Shown here piece after piece: positions 1-10,541 of a stretch of DNA of 64,000 nucleotides. Origin of the DNA: Ipomoea triloba (taxonomy: Eukaryota > Streptophyta > Magnoliopsida > Solanales > Convolvulaceae); the NCBI RefSeq assembly GCF_003576645.1, contig NC_044920.1, forward strand, positions 11,279,032 through 11,343,031. The letters run 5' to 3'. Position 1 is the stretch's first letter; each line of letters opens with the position of its first letter. The notes beneath the pieces are model-generated. The model worked only from the letters and a program-made list of their open reading frames with translations, searched no databases and was not told the origin of the DNA. A program made the translations under genes and the position numbers.

Positions 1-1377
1 TCCGCATCTGAATATCCCATTAGTTCGAAAGATCCACCTCTCGAATACCAAAGTCCAACACTTTGCGTACCCTTGAGATATCTAAGAATCTTTTTAGATG
101 CATTTAAGTGACTCTCCTTAGGACTTGCCTGAAATCTAGCACATACACCTACTGCAAAGGATATATCTGGTCTACTAGCAGTTAAATAAAGAAGAGATCC
201 GATGATACCTCGATACGTAGTCTGATCGACCTCTCGACCTTCACTGTCGACGTCGATGCGTAGAGAGGTTCCCATGGGTACTTTGACTGAGGATTTCCCT
301 TCTATATTGTATTTCCTGAGCAGATCCTTGGTGTATTTCTCCTGATTGATGAAGATACCTTCCTTAAGCTGTCTCACTTGTAATCCAAGGAAGTAGTTTA
401 GTTCTCCCATCATGCTCATCTCGAACTTCCCTTTCATCAACCTGGAGAACTTCTCGCACAAGTCTGGATTGGTGCTTCCAAAAATGATATCGTCCACATA
501 GATTTGCACCAATAAGATATGATCCCCATCCTTAATTCTAAACAATGTTTTGTCCACTAGGCCTTTGGTGAACCCACACTGAAGTAGAAAAGAGGATAAA
601 GTGTCATACCAGGCTCTCGGAGCTTGTTTTAAGCCGTAAAGTGCCTTCTTTAATTTGTATACTTTGTCAGCTCCCACGTCCTTCAAGAAACCCGGAGGTT
701 GTTCAACGTACACCTCTTCTTCAAGAAGTCCGTTCAGAAAAGCGCTCTTGACATCCATTTGATACACTTGGAAGTCTTTGAAGGCGGCATATGCGAGAAA
801 GATGCGTATGGCTTCGAGACGTGCCACCGGAGCGAAGGTTTCATCAAAATCTATTCCTTCCTCCTGGCAGTAGCCTTTGGCAACAAGTCTGGCCTTGTTC
901 CTAACAATAATTCCATCCTCATTCATCTTGTTTCTGAAAACCCACTTTGTACCAATGACATTCTGATGATGAGGTCTCGGAACTAGTTCCCAAACATCGT
1001 TCCGTTCAAACTGATGAAGTTCCTCTTGCATGGCTTGCACCCAATCTGGATCACATAGAGCCTCATCGATCACCTTAGGCTCTATTTGAGATAGAAAGCA
1101 AGCAAACATGCTTTCTCTGTATGCTGATCTGGTCCGAACTCTGTCACGTACATCTCCAATCACTTGATCAGCAGGGTGACTTCTCAGCCATCTTAGGTCG
1201 GGTTGTGGCTCCTCAGTTGATACTTCCGTTGTAGGTTGAGATGTGGGTTGAGCATCTATGATCTGGATCGGATCAACTGAGTCAGGAGCTTTCTTCTTGG
1301 CAGTCTCTTCATCATCTGATTCTGACTGGAGTTCTGCTATGTCTCGAACTATCGACTGCTTTCCATCGAGAGGTAAG
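1..1377 (-). pseudogene. Copia pol, reverse transcriptase and start of RNase H (Sirevirus-like element 1)
   Basis: Read on the minus strand from 1377 to the window edge, one frame stays open and encodes a Copia reverse transcriptase: [16 protein letters not shown], the [15 protein letters not shown] block, [20 protein letters not shown] and the catalytic YVDD (codons near 495-506), then SRPDIS and the GYSDAD start of RNase H at the very edge. It lies downstream of the integrase fragment and is parted from it by one in-frame TAA at 1378-1380. The RT looks intact; the rest of RNase H and the 3' LTR lie outside the window. It is called a pseudogene because the polyprotein has lost protease and the integrase core. 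Confidence 0.88.
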
Positions 1378-1380
1378 TCT

Positions 1381-1700
1381 TATCTCTCGATCGATTCCGG
1401 CTGAACTTCCTCAAAACTTTCAGCTGCTTCCATAGACTTTGATGGTTGATCTGTCGATGTTCTATCATCAAAAGAGATATGTATGGATTCTTCAACAACT
1501 AATCTCCGCTTGTTGAAGACTCTGAATGCTTTACTTGTCGAAGAGTATCCCAGAAATACTCCATCATCTGCCTTTTCATCAAAAGTTCTTAGCTGAGTCT
1601 TCCCATTGTTGTAGACATAGCATTTGCACCCGAATGTGTGGAAGTAGCTTACATTCGGTTTCCTTCCATTCCACAACTCATATGGAGTCTTTGGATTCCT
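1381..1700 (-). pseudogene. Integrase C-terminal fragment of Sirevirus-like element 1
   Basis: The minus-strand frame encodes the Copia integrase C-terminal region: KTPYELWNGRKPN, YFHTFGCKCYV, FDEKADDGVFLGYSS and FRVFNKRRLVVEESIH. The catalytic core (D, D, E), the zinc finger and all of the protease are missing, and the frame is joined directly to gag sequence at about 1690-1735. This looks like an internal deletion. The same region in the element at 42493-54189 is about 2.2 kb longer and gives the expected order. Confidence 0.85.
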
Positions 1701-2628
1701 TCTTTCTTCTGGAATCCCTGCCTTCTTGGCCTTGATATTTGCTTACCATAGGGTAAGGGCATTCGGCCTTGAAATGTCCTGGTCTTCTGCAGTTGTAGCA
1801 AAGGCCTTGATTTTCCTCTTCCGACCTCCTAGCTGAGTATCTCTCGGTTTTCCTTCTTGAGGAGGAAGGTGAGCTAACGTTGCTTTCTGGATTCTTCTTC
1901 AGGTATTTCCTGAATTTTCTTATAAAAAGAGCAAACTGTTCGTCAGATAAAATATTAGTGGGATTAGGGTCTGACCTTGAAGAGGTGGATGGTTGATCAG
2001 CAACCAGTGCCACATTCCGTCTGTCCACCACGTCCTCATCTCTCGGAAACATCTCAAATTCAAAGGCTTTGAGATCTCTGAACAGTTGGTCGGTTGTGGT
2101 GTTCTTCAAATCCCTGTGATCACGCATTGTGATCACCTTCATTTCCCACTCCTTGGTAAGGCCTCGTAAGACCTTCAGGTTTAGCTCCTTTTGTGGAATC
2201 TCCTTCTCGAGATCACTGATCTCGATTGATAGCTTCATGAACCGAGATTCCATGCTGTCGATGCTCTCCCCTGGCTTCATCTTGAAGTCCTCGAACTTCT
2301 TCATAGCCACAGTGAGCTTGTTCTCCCTTTCCTGTTCGTCACCTTCACCAATTAACATCAAAGTATCTCATACCTCTTTTGCCGTTTTGCACTTTCTCAC
2401 TTTTGGGAAGATGGTTTCATCTATAGCTCTGAAGAGAATATCCTTGGCAATATTGTCCAGGTTGTTTCTCTTCCTATCATCACTTGTCCATTCTTCCCTA
2501 GGTTTTGGGATGTACTTTGGGATCTCCAATGGGTTCAACAGGAGGAGCAGATGCAACTCTGAGCAGTCTAGCAGCGGTCTCATCAAAAGTGGGTACAGTA
2601 GAACTAGCCAAAATCTGATTACGAACAT
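1678..2628 (-). pseudogene. Gag fragment of Sirevirus-like element 1
   Basis: Two minus-strand open stretches (2368-2700 and 1678-2361, in different frames) make up a Copia gag. Recognisable blocks are RNNLDNIAKDILFRAID, KKFEDFKMKPGES, DHRDLKNTTTDQLF and a CCHC zinc knuckle, CYNCRRPGHFKAEC. The match with the gag at 44751-45788 is close. The gag N-terminus and the tRNA primer site expected next to the LTR are absent: the frame begins with an unrelated-looking stretch right at the LTR edge (2628). A frameshift lies near 2365. It would have been the RNA-binding capsid protein of the element. Confidence 0.85.
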
Positions 2629-4509
2629 TGTTGGTCCCAAGGGGATGGGGTACAAGTCTAGAGGGGGGGGGGGTGAATAGACTTGTACAAGATTTTGCAA
2701 ATCTTTTTCGACTTCTCGTGTGTATTGCTTAGGATGTTTAGGTCCGATACCTCACAAGATGAAGACAAAGTTTTATGCACAGCGGAAAAGTTATCCCCTT
2801 TTAGTTAGCACGAGTTTGAGTTAGTTCGAGAGGTGCGGTTATATGTAGTGCAGTTCGAGAGTTAGATAGCGAGAGATAAAAGCAGAAAGTAAATGCGAGA
2901 GAGATTTTTAAGTGGTTCGGCCAACCCGCCTACGTCCACTCTTCTTCCAGAAACTCCCTGGAAGGATTGCACTAAAACTTCCCTTTTTAGTACAATATCG
3001 AGCGCTTGAGCTTTGATCACGAAGCCCGCCTCAAGCCTCAGGTTTTTCGCCCCGCTTCTTGTTACTCCACCTATCGAGCACTTGAGCTTTGATCATCACC
3101 AAGCCCGCCTCAAGCCTCAGGATCTTCACAAGACATCTCCCAGGTTACTCTGCCTCTCCTCAGGTTTTTCTCCCCGCTTCCAGTTACTCCACCTCTCGAG
3201 CACTTGAGCTTTGATCACCAAGCCCGCCTCAAGCCTCAGGATCTTCACAAGACAGCTCCCAAGTTACTCCGCCTCTCGAGCACTTGAGCTTTGATCACCA
3301 AGCCCGCCTCAAGCCTCAGGATCTTCACTAGACAGCTGCCAGGTTACTCCGCCTCGTCTTGCTTAATCCAAAGCAAGGACCTTTGGTTGTCACAGTTGAG
3401 TGTAACAAGCTCCAATCTGACCAAAAGCTATCGTTGAATCAACTTCGATGTAGAACAGCTTCGGTCACCTTCTAGATGTATAGCAATTTAAGCTTTGTAA
3501 CTCTCTCAAACACTAAGATGTGTTTTTCTCGCTGTTTTGAATATCAGGATGATATTCCAAATTGAGCACTTGCACTTTTGAACGTTTGAATCAGACACCT
3601 CTTAAGATTTTCGAATGAACCAACTTTTTTTGAACTTGTGTCTTCACGTCCTTTTTATATGAGAGTTGAGGAATAATTCCGTTGGAGGGAAAATTATTCC
3701 GTTTGAAATCTGTCTCCCATGCTGAGTATGGGACTTGCATATTTTCAGCATTTTTCATGGAGTGGTGGTCTTGTAACTTGAACCTTTTGTCTTGTAGTGA
3801 ATATTCCATAATTCACTTTCTTGAGTCCATGCTCCACTTGCTACTTTTGAAAAAAGTTACTCTTTTTATATTCCCATTGATCCTCGTTTTAGGGAATAAG
3901 ACCGACCTTGGATTGGTGCACCTTCTATCCGTTTGTCGTGGAATTCTGATGTGGCATCCACTTCCGGTAGTTCCCATAATATTCTTTCGGCACCTCCTTA
4001 ATATTTTATCTCCATGATATTCTTCTTCTCCAAACTTAGATTATTTTATCCATGCATGTTGACTGCCATTCAGCTCCTTGGAGAAGTACCAGTTCATCGA
4101 GACCAATGTTGATGTCTCGACCACTTGATGTCTCGATCCCATGTATCGAGAGATCTATCTCTCGAACTCTGCTTATGTCTCGAACTGGATTGTTGTGTTG
4201 AGAGATCCTATCTCTCGAACTCTGCTTATGTCTCGAGACTTAGTTGATGTCTCGCAGACCCTTATTCCTCCAGTGTTGTCCCGTGCCTTCTTTTGATCTG
4301 TCTATAAGATTACAACACGAGACTTCTAAGATGTTCACACAAGTTTACCTTAAGCTTAAATATTTTCCGAGTTGAGCTCAAGTTACCCGGTTGTATTTTC
4401 GCTCTTAGTTTACTTGTTAAACTTACATATAATTTCCTATCTTTCGAGACTTAGGGGATTATAGATTACATTTGGTATCATCAAAACCTATTACAATATG
4501 TTCCTAACA
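2629..4509 (-). repeat. 5' LTR of Sirevirus-like element 1
   Basis: On the minus strand it starts TGTTAGGAAC (from 4509) and ends GGGACCAACA (at 2629), with TG...CA ends. The last part holds a C-rich run followed by CTCTAGACTT, as at the ends of the LTRs at 42493-44617 and 52051-54189, so these are related families. It interrupts the Copia gag at 4510. The partner LTR lies beyond the left edge, so no target duplication can be checked. It holds CTCGA-rich short repeats near 4090-4250 and the tandem array listed next. Confidence 0.85.
3000..3360. repeat. Tandem repeats inside the LTR
   Basis: Four imperfect units of about 75-110 bp share the core GAGCACTTGAGCTTTGATCA, then CAAGCCCGCCTCAAGCCTCAG and a block ending in GTTACTCCGCCTC. 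Unit lengths differ because sub-blocks were lost or gained. The open frame at 3013-3207 is only a by-product of the repeat. Confidence 0.8.
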
Positions 4510-5040
4510 AACATGTGTAAGGTCAGTACGAAGGCCAGCCAGGGCAAGCACCATAAAGAACTTGTCATACTGCTTAATGTGCTCATCAGCATCCTTCTTA
4601 TGTGACATAAGATTATGGTACTCCTGTTGTATAGCTTCAATTTGGCCTAAGTACTCAGACATACTCAAATCAGTAGTTCCACGATGATTAAGGACATTTG
4701 CGAGGTTCGTGACTAGAGAATAGAGACCCTGAAAATCGTTGGTGTATAAAGCTTTCGCTTTATTCCAAACCTCATAGCATATCTCATAAGCCTTATAAAT
4801 ATTATGGAGCTTAGGGTCGATTGACTGCCATAACATGTTTGTCAATAAGGCATCGACCCTCTCCCACTCATCATTCTTTTCTTTATCATCCACACCCTTC
4901 ATATCTAAATGTGCAGACACACCTTGTCCCTTGAACCACAGTTTGACAGACGCAGCCCATGATGCATAGTTTTCACTTCCAATTAACTTGTCCACAGTAA
5001 TCATATGGTAGGAAGTAAAAGAAGGTGTAGAAGACCCCAT
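4510..5040 (-). pseudogene. Copia gag N-terminal fragment (element with 130-bp LTR)
   Basis: From ATG at 5040 the minus strand encodes about 177 residues of a Copia gag: the N-terminal block ITVDKLIGSENYASWAASVK, then DEWERVDALLTNMLWQSI, YEVWNKAKALY and KQYDKFFMVLALAGLR, typical of the Copia-type N-terminal and UBN2 gag families. The upstream ATG in the same frame would read through a (TA)n run and is not credible. The frame is cut at 4510 by the LTR of Sirevirus-like element 1, so the zinc knuckle and pol are gone from here. Confidence 0.85.
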
Positions 5041-5052
5041 AATAATAAATGG

Positions 5053-5104
<52 letters not shown>

Positions 5105-5576
5105 GTAATCCACACACTAGAATTCCAAATAGAAGCAGTGGAAAAAAAAGGTTCAACCACACTTAGCTGAAGCACACAGCACTGGAAATATGTTCGTCGG
5201 AAAGAGGCGATGACCGCCGGCGGATGGCGGCGGCCACTAGTGGCCGGCGACGGAAGCTGATGACACTGCTCGAAGCGCCTCCTCAAGCCGAGTCCAATGG
5301 TGGCAGCGGCAGCTCGATCGGAGACCGGACGAAGGAGATATGGCCGGAAAACCCTTGACTTTCCCGGCGGCGGCGGTGGCGCGTGGCGGCGCGTGCGGTG
5401 GCGGATAGCGACCGGACTCCAGCCCTTGTCTCGCGACGAGGTTCCAAGATGGCCTGTGGTGTTAGTTTGGACGAAAAACCACAGGGCAAACGTGGGAACA
5501 CAAGCAGTCGCAGCGGCTCTGTGAGTGGAACTCCGGTGGCAGTAGCGGGAAAAGGGAATAAGGTTTTAGGGTTTAG
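5041..5576 (-). other. Leader of the Copia element, with (TA)n
   Basis: Untranslated leader between primer site and gag. It holds a (TA)n run at about 5057-5103 and then a GC-rich stretch (5200-5580). Open frames in the GC-rich part on both strands have no recognisable protein signature and are best read as chance frames. Confidence 0.6.
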
Positions 5577-5588
5577 GCTCTGATACCA
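5577..5588 (-). other. Primer-binding site (initiator tRNA-Met type)
   Basis: The minus strand reads TGGTATCAGAGC directly after the LTR end. This is the usual plant Copia primer site complementary to initiator methionine tRNA. Confidence 0.85.
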
Positions 5589-5718
5589 TGTTAAAGTGTG
5601 AGAGAAAAAGGTATATTCATATATTTCTCTGTTTATATAACTATACAGACTACCACTACTTATACAAAATAGAGGAAACCCTAATGGGTTTATCTATAAA
5701 CGAGCTTAGGGTTTAACA
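5589..5718 (-). repeat. 130-bp Copia 5' LTR
   Basis: On the minus strand it runs TGTTAAACCC to ACTTTAACA, with perfect TGTTAA/TTAACA ends, and abuts the primer site at 5588. Outside it, the sequence changes at once to a Gypsy gag frame, so the element was inserted there. The partner LTR is not in the window. Confidence 0.82.
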
Positions 5719-6240
5719 CAATCCACTAGCTGTCCACAAACGTGGATTGTCTCGTGGATAGGAAATAGTGCACCCCCAGATTTTGCCCGGTTTCTTGGTG
5801 TTATTTTCTCCAATTTTCACCAGGCTCTTAAACCCTTCAAAGCCATCTGTAAAGTTATCCACTCTCCCCCACTGTTTGTAAGCTGCAAAATCCTCCATGA
5901 GTGACACCCCACTGTCACCAAACCTCTTACACAATGCTTATGCAAATCTAGCCTAGTGAAACTCACCTCTAAGGCCACGCACATATCCCTCATACCAAAG
6001 CCCTACCTTCCCCGTGAGATTCACATATAATAAGTTCATGATTTCATGCCTTTGGCACATGAGAAAGCACAAAAAATTTTCGCATCTTAGAATCCATTGT
6101 CTAGGTTGTGTGTAATCAAAAGTTGGGAATTCAGTTTTATACCTCGGAGAGAATTCCGGATTCTGCCCAGCATCTTGTCTCATATTATCTACTCTTCTAG
6201 GTCCCCATTCAGCATTCATTCTTCTTGGGAAATCAGCACC
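5719..6240 (-). pseudogene. Ty3/Gypsy gag fragment, downstream half
   Basis: Minus-strand frames 5953-6219 and 5713-5934 encode a Gypsy capsid domain: KTEFPTFDYTQPRQWILRCE, then a GLWYEGYVRGL block and ALCKRFGD-like residues. This fits the retrotransposon gag family of chromovirus-like Gypsy elements. It continues the gag piece at 8735-9081 across the solo LTR (the GCACC duplication belongs to both sides). It is cut at 5719 by the 130-bp-LTR Copia element. Confidence 0.8.
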
Positions 6241-8734
6241 TGTAACACCCCGTAATCGTTTCCGCCGGATGATTTATTTGATTTAATTGGGCTTAGTCTT
6301 TCCAATTGATATATATATATATATAGATTTCTTGAACCCGAAATTAATTATTTTATTCACAAGCCCAATTCTTGATTTAATCCTTGTAAGGGATTTATTC
6401 TAATTTGGATCCTTACAATTCTTATAAGTAAGAGTATTTATATAATGGCCCAATCCCTTATGCTAGTATATATATATATATATATTGTCTCTAAGACATT
6501 TAATTCCTAATATTATGGGCTTTCTCCTTATTCTATGTATTCATCTATTTAAGAGATGAATCATTTGGCCCAATAATTATTCTTGTACATAGAATTGTTA
6601 TATACATAAAGAGTTAAGCCCATTCCTTATTAAATCTTCCACCCTAATATATATACATATATGTATATATGTATTATGGTATATATATTCAAGACTTAGC
6701 ATTTTCTAGAGATTTCCACTCTCTCTCTTCCCCTACTCATTCTTCACGCCATTTTCATCCTCTTCTCCTTCAAAGATTGGTCTTCATTTCATCTTCAATA
6801 TTCAAGTCAAGATTGCTCTTTTAGGATTGTTGAGACATGGGTAAGTGTCTATCTCTAGGAGTATACCTTGCATCATGTTATTTTCATAATCTTTATACAA
6901 GTTCTTATGTTGTTCTTTTGGGGATCTTTTGGGAAAAAGATGATCAAGGTGGAGGTGAAGCTTTGTGAGGAGGTTTGAGAGTTCTTGGGTGAAGTGTGCT
7001 TCAAGAGGTAACCACTATGTCCACCAAAATCTATTTTTACACTCTCAATCTATGATATTACTTGGTGTGTTGGAATCCTGATGATTTCTTTGCTGTTAGC
7101 CTATTTCTTGTTGTTTGTGAAGTCATTCTTGATGGATTATGAACTTGTGTTCTTGGTCCTTTGTGTATTGATGTTTATGGATATTTATTGGTATGGATTC
7201 CTTGTTTATTTGGCTTCTGAGAGTTATAATCTGAGTAATATGATCCTATTTTTGTATTGTGATCTGAACATTTCATATTCTGTCTGAGTCTGTGATCTGA
7301 GGTTGGGTTTGCCCTTGCGGAGTACCCCAGCGGTATAATGTGTCCCGCTGGAGTCTTCCGTAAGTGGTTCACGGTGAGGGTTGGCAGAAGAGGGAGGTCC
7401 GCTCCCTCCTTGCGGAGGAGAGTGGCGGAGGGCGGAGTTCTGCTGGGTTGTTTCGTCAGGCTGCTGGGAGTTCTGTCCCAGTGAGCTATTCTGTGATCTG
7501 TTTGTTTGGTTGTTTCCCCTTTTGTTATGAATCTGGTTGGAGTATTATGTTGGGTATTTTACCATGTCTTTGGAGTATTTATTCCTACCTCTTGGTCCAT
7601 CTTTTGAATCTCTTGCTTTGTTGAATCCTTGATTATATTATCTGGGAGTTGGTTTGTGTTCATATCTGAGATGAACACTCTGAGTGGTTGTTCTTGGGCT
7701 GAGGTTGAGGTTGGATAGGGATGGTGGATCTTTGAGTATCTTTGTGTATTCTTGAGGCTTTATTTGCCATTGTGTATATGAGCATTATTTGTCATTGTGT
7801 ATATGGGCATCATTTGCCATTTGTGTATATGGGCATTATTTGCCATTCGAGTAGTTGAGGAATATTTGCCTCTATGTATTCGGGCACGATTTGCCTTTGT
7901 GTATTTGTGCACCATTTGCCCTTATGATTCGGGTATTATTTACCTCTGTGCACCGAGTTGGGTTTGGTAATTGGTATGAGGATTGGTGTTGGTTGGAGGG
8001 TAAGGGTTATTCTTATCCTTAGGTCTGTTTGGTCTCTTACTTGATCCTTGAGTTATATCATACCTCGTTGGTTGTTGATTATTCTTGGATGTATTCTTGT
8101 TGGTCGTTTCTTATGAGTATTCTATTGTGTTCTTGATTCTATTGATATCTTATTATCTTGTGAAATTCAATTGAATATTGGTATTGTTGAGAAGTCTTGG
8201 TTTATCCTTTATTCAGCGTGTTATTGTTGAGTATCCGATTTCAAGTATTGAACAGTTCGTTGGTGTTTATATTCTATATGGGTGTGTAAACCTATTTACA
8301 ACTTATTATATATCTATATTTCCTTGCGGGTGTGAGTGGTGGTTGCTTAGCAGTCTTTTGCTAATGGTTTCTTATATGTTTTCCAGGAATGCAATAAGTC
8401 TAAGCGAGAGCCCGTTAAAGCTTATCCTTATGAGGCAGCTTAGACATAGTTATGTTGTTTTAGACTTTATGTTCGGGCTTGTGTGCCAATGATGAGACTA
8501 TATGTACTCTTGTTTAGATTCCAGATGTTTTAGACATGTTTGAGGATTTATTATATATGCAGTACAGTTCTTTTGGTTAGCCTGTGCATCTAGGTCGTGC
8601 TTTTCTTACCTAGATGTGGCATGATACCCCTTTAGGTTTTTAATCGCTTCCGCTATGTATGTTTGATACTTGAGATAGGCAGCTTTTGCGTTAAAGTTTA
8701 GCTATCTCGACTTGTGAAAAGTTGGGGTGTCACA
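6241..8734 (+). mobile_element. Solo LTR, family S, copy 1
   Basis: It starts TGTAACACCCCG and ends TTGGGGTGTCACA, flanked by the 5-bp duplication GCACC (6236-6240 and 8735-8739). There is no internal coding sequence, so it is a solo LTR of a Gypsy-type element. It has GC-rich CCGC/GCGG-containing sequence near 7300-7480 and an irregular tandem of about 26 bp around GGGCATYATTTGCC (7760-7950). A splice-donor-like GGGTAAGTGT lies at 6839-6848. Open frames at 7081-7287, 7364-7624 and 8178-8492 look like chance. Copy 2 is at 11406-13810, copy 3 (inverted) at 31974-34593, and part of a copy at 63554-64000. Confidence 0.9.
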
Positions 8735-9081
8735 GCACCCCTAGGGGTCTCTAATTCCTGCTCGACGACCTCATCCTCAGGCCCTTGCATCGGAGCCTTG
8801 TTTGGCCTTCCTTCCAGCCGATCCAGAACTGAGCTTAGTTCCCTTGAAAATTGCCCCTAAACAGACGACTGTCCTGGCGGTGTGCTAATGATCGGAGGTA
8901 CAAGTCGATTAAGCTTCAGTAGTTGCAGCAGTTCATCCCTCAAGCTACCAAACTGGTTGGAAAGGTTGGTAACTTGGGAAGTCAAGGCAATGATGGACTC
9001 TTGAGAGGTCTGAGACTGGGTATCGACCTTCGCATTCAGTTCTGCCATGGCGGCCTCCAATTTCCTCACACGCTCGTCCAT
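8735..9081 (-). pseudogene. Ty3/Gypsy gag N-terminal piece
   Basis: From ATG at 9081 the minus strand encodes MDERVRKLEAAMAELNAKVD and a heptad-like stretch that looks coiled-coil, as in the N-terminus of many plant Gypsy gags. A stop at 8857 breaks it; the same frame resumes with GQFSREL and runs to the solo LTR, then continues at 6240. The longer start at 9108 would read through the presumed primer site, so 9081 is preferred. Confidence 0.72.
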
Positions 9082-9090
9082 GATCGAGAG

Positions 9091-9540
9091 CTTTGATACG
9101 ACTTGCAATGAACTTTAGTAGCAGATTTTAGGGAATAACAGAAAGTAAGAAATTAGGGTTGGCAAAATGAGAGAAAAGGAGAAGAAAATAGAAATTGGTA
9201 TTACTGTAAGCATAATCCTTCCCTTGCATTCCAAGGGGTTAAAACAAGCTTCAACGAGCTCCTAAAACATAGGCTTCTATAACAAAATTTAAGTTGATTA
9301 CAACGCAAAAATGAGCTGAAAAGGAGAAGCTAAAATATACTAAACGATACTAAACGGCGCTGTCTGAGGCTTCCCATAACCGCCTCATTTGCCTTGAAAC
9401 GACGACGTTAGATTTCTTCTTCGTAACGGTTTTCAACCAACGTTCATGTGACGTCGTTTCTGCCACCTTCCCTCCTATTACTTGACTCCGGCTCTTCTGT
9501 TCCACCACTGGCTGCTCTCTGGTATGTTATAGTTGTTTGA
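9091..9540 (-). repeat. Probable Gypsy primer site and 5' LTR
   Basis: The minus strand at 9103-9092 reads TCGTATCAAAGC, two changes from the TGGTATCAGAGC primer site. The LTR would then run from about 9540 down to 9104 (ending TTCATTGCA). The outer end could not be fixed: no clear TG start or partner LTR is in the window. This fits the position just before gag but rests mainly on layout. Confidence 0.45.
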
Positions 9541-10072
9541 CCAGATCTTTCTAACTTGTAACCATTTTACTTCCATAGTTTTGCTTGAGAGAAAAAGTTA
9601 GGGGCTGGTTAAGGAACATCATATTGCATCATATTGTTTCTGTGATGATTGGGGAATTTTTGATTAATTTTTTATGCAAAATATTGGGCTAGTGTGATTT
9701 TCGTTCAATAAAGGGGGTTGAGAAGTGGGAATGATTTGTGTTCTAATATCTCACGATAAATTGCTCAACTATCCTTGTTTTTTATTCATGTTATCATACC
9801 AAATGTCCAAGAGATGTGATTGAACACTAATTGTCATATTGCAGTTTAAATCCAAAACCAAATTCCCTGGCATTCTTTTTCTGATATAAAATGTGAAGTT
9901 TCTATATACCTGCTGAATATCAACTTTTGTGTTTTGTTTGTTTTCAAGTTCATTCTATGTGGATTCTTGTGCAATTTGAAGCTTCACTACCTTGTGCTAA
10001 ATGTTGGAATTTTACTTTATTGAATTTGTTATGCGATTCAATTCATTAACTGTTTATTGACCTTTTAAACAG
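9541..10072. other. Non-coding, intron-like AT-rich stretch
   Basis: No coding signature seen. It ends in TTTTAAACAG, a plausible splice acceptor directly before the DMC1-like exon, so it may be what remains of an intron. Confidence 0.4.
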
Positions 10073-10142
10073 TGGCATCCCATGGAATTAATGCTAGGGG
10101 ATGTGAAGAAGCTTCAGGATGCAGGTATCAATACCTGCAACG
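10073..10142 (+). pseudogene. DMC1-like meiotic recombinase exon remnant
   Basis: The sequence encodes SHGINA, then after one extra base at 10096 GDVKKLQDAGINTCN. This matches the conserved N-terminal helix-hairpin-helix region of DMC1 (the family reads close to GINAGDVKKLQDAGIYTCN). An acceptor-like AACAG precedes it. The inserted A breaks the frame. After TGCAACG there is an A-rich run instead of a normal donor. DMC1 is the meiosis-specific RecA/RAD51-type strand-exchange protein; here only a dead exon remains. Confidence 0.8.
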
Positions 10143-10277
10143 ACAAAAAAAAATAAAAAATTCTATATCTATTGAGATATGAATGCATGCAATATGCAAA
10201 TGTGTTAACTTTGTTATGTATACATTGTGATTGATTTCCCTAACTTAATATGTCCCTCCTAACCAAAAATCACAGCT

Positions 10278-10336
10278 TCTGTGTTCGTGGAAATAAAGAG
10301 ATTACAGCCAATGCCACCAGAAAGGAAGGCGAGATG
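10278..10336 (+). pseudogene. RopGEF (PRONE domain)-like exon fragment, left part
   Basis: After an acceptor-like ATCACAG the frame reads SVFVEIKRLQPMPPERKARW and, across the Copia insertion (one AGATG copy counted), RNEI at 17680-17694. This resembles the conserved PRONE block of plant Rho-GTPase exchange factors, which I recall as close to SVFGE..RLEPM.PERKARWRKEI. Directly after it the frame becomes DMC1-like, so the exon is chimeric. The call rests on this short match alone. Confidence 0.6.
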
Positions 10337-10541
10337 TATCACAAATGCAGAGTTTGGGAAAGAAGAAGGAAGAAAAGATTATGCTGTATTGAATGAATGA
10401 ATCCAAGAATTACATACTACACTTATATATATATACAATAGTATGTACTGTGTGAAGGAGGGAAATAACAGACACATAACAGACTGAAAAATATTTTCTA
10501 ACTAATCCAACTGATTAACAGACACTTTTAATCCTCTAATA
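10337..10541 (-). repeat. 3' LTR of the short-LTR Copia element
   Basis: On the minus strand it runs TATTAGAGGATT to TTTGTGATA. It is about 205 bp, a few bases longer than the partner because of a longer TA run. The polypurine tract GCGGGGGG lies directly before it (10542-10549). It is very similar to 17478-17676. Confidence 0.9.

Noticed and set aside
5283..5583. Overlapping open frames in GC-rich DNA on both strands
   Set aside because: They lie in the leader of a Copia element; no protein signature, and frames are common in stop-poor GC-rich DNA.
7760..7950. Possible CRISPR-like direct repeats
   Set aside because: Units are adjacent and degenerate without unique spacers, inside a plant LTR; no cas genes and wrong type of genome.
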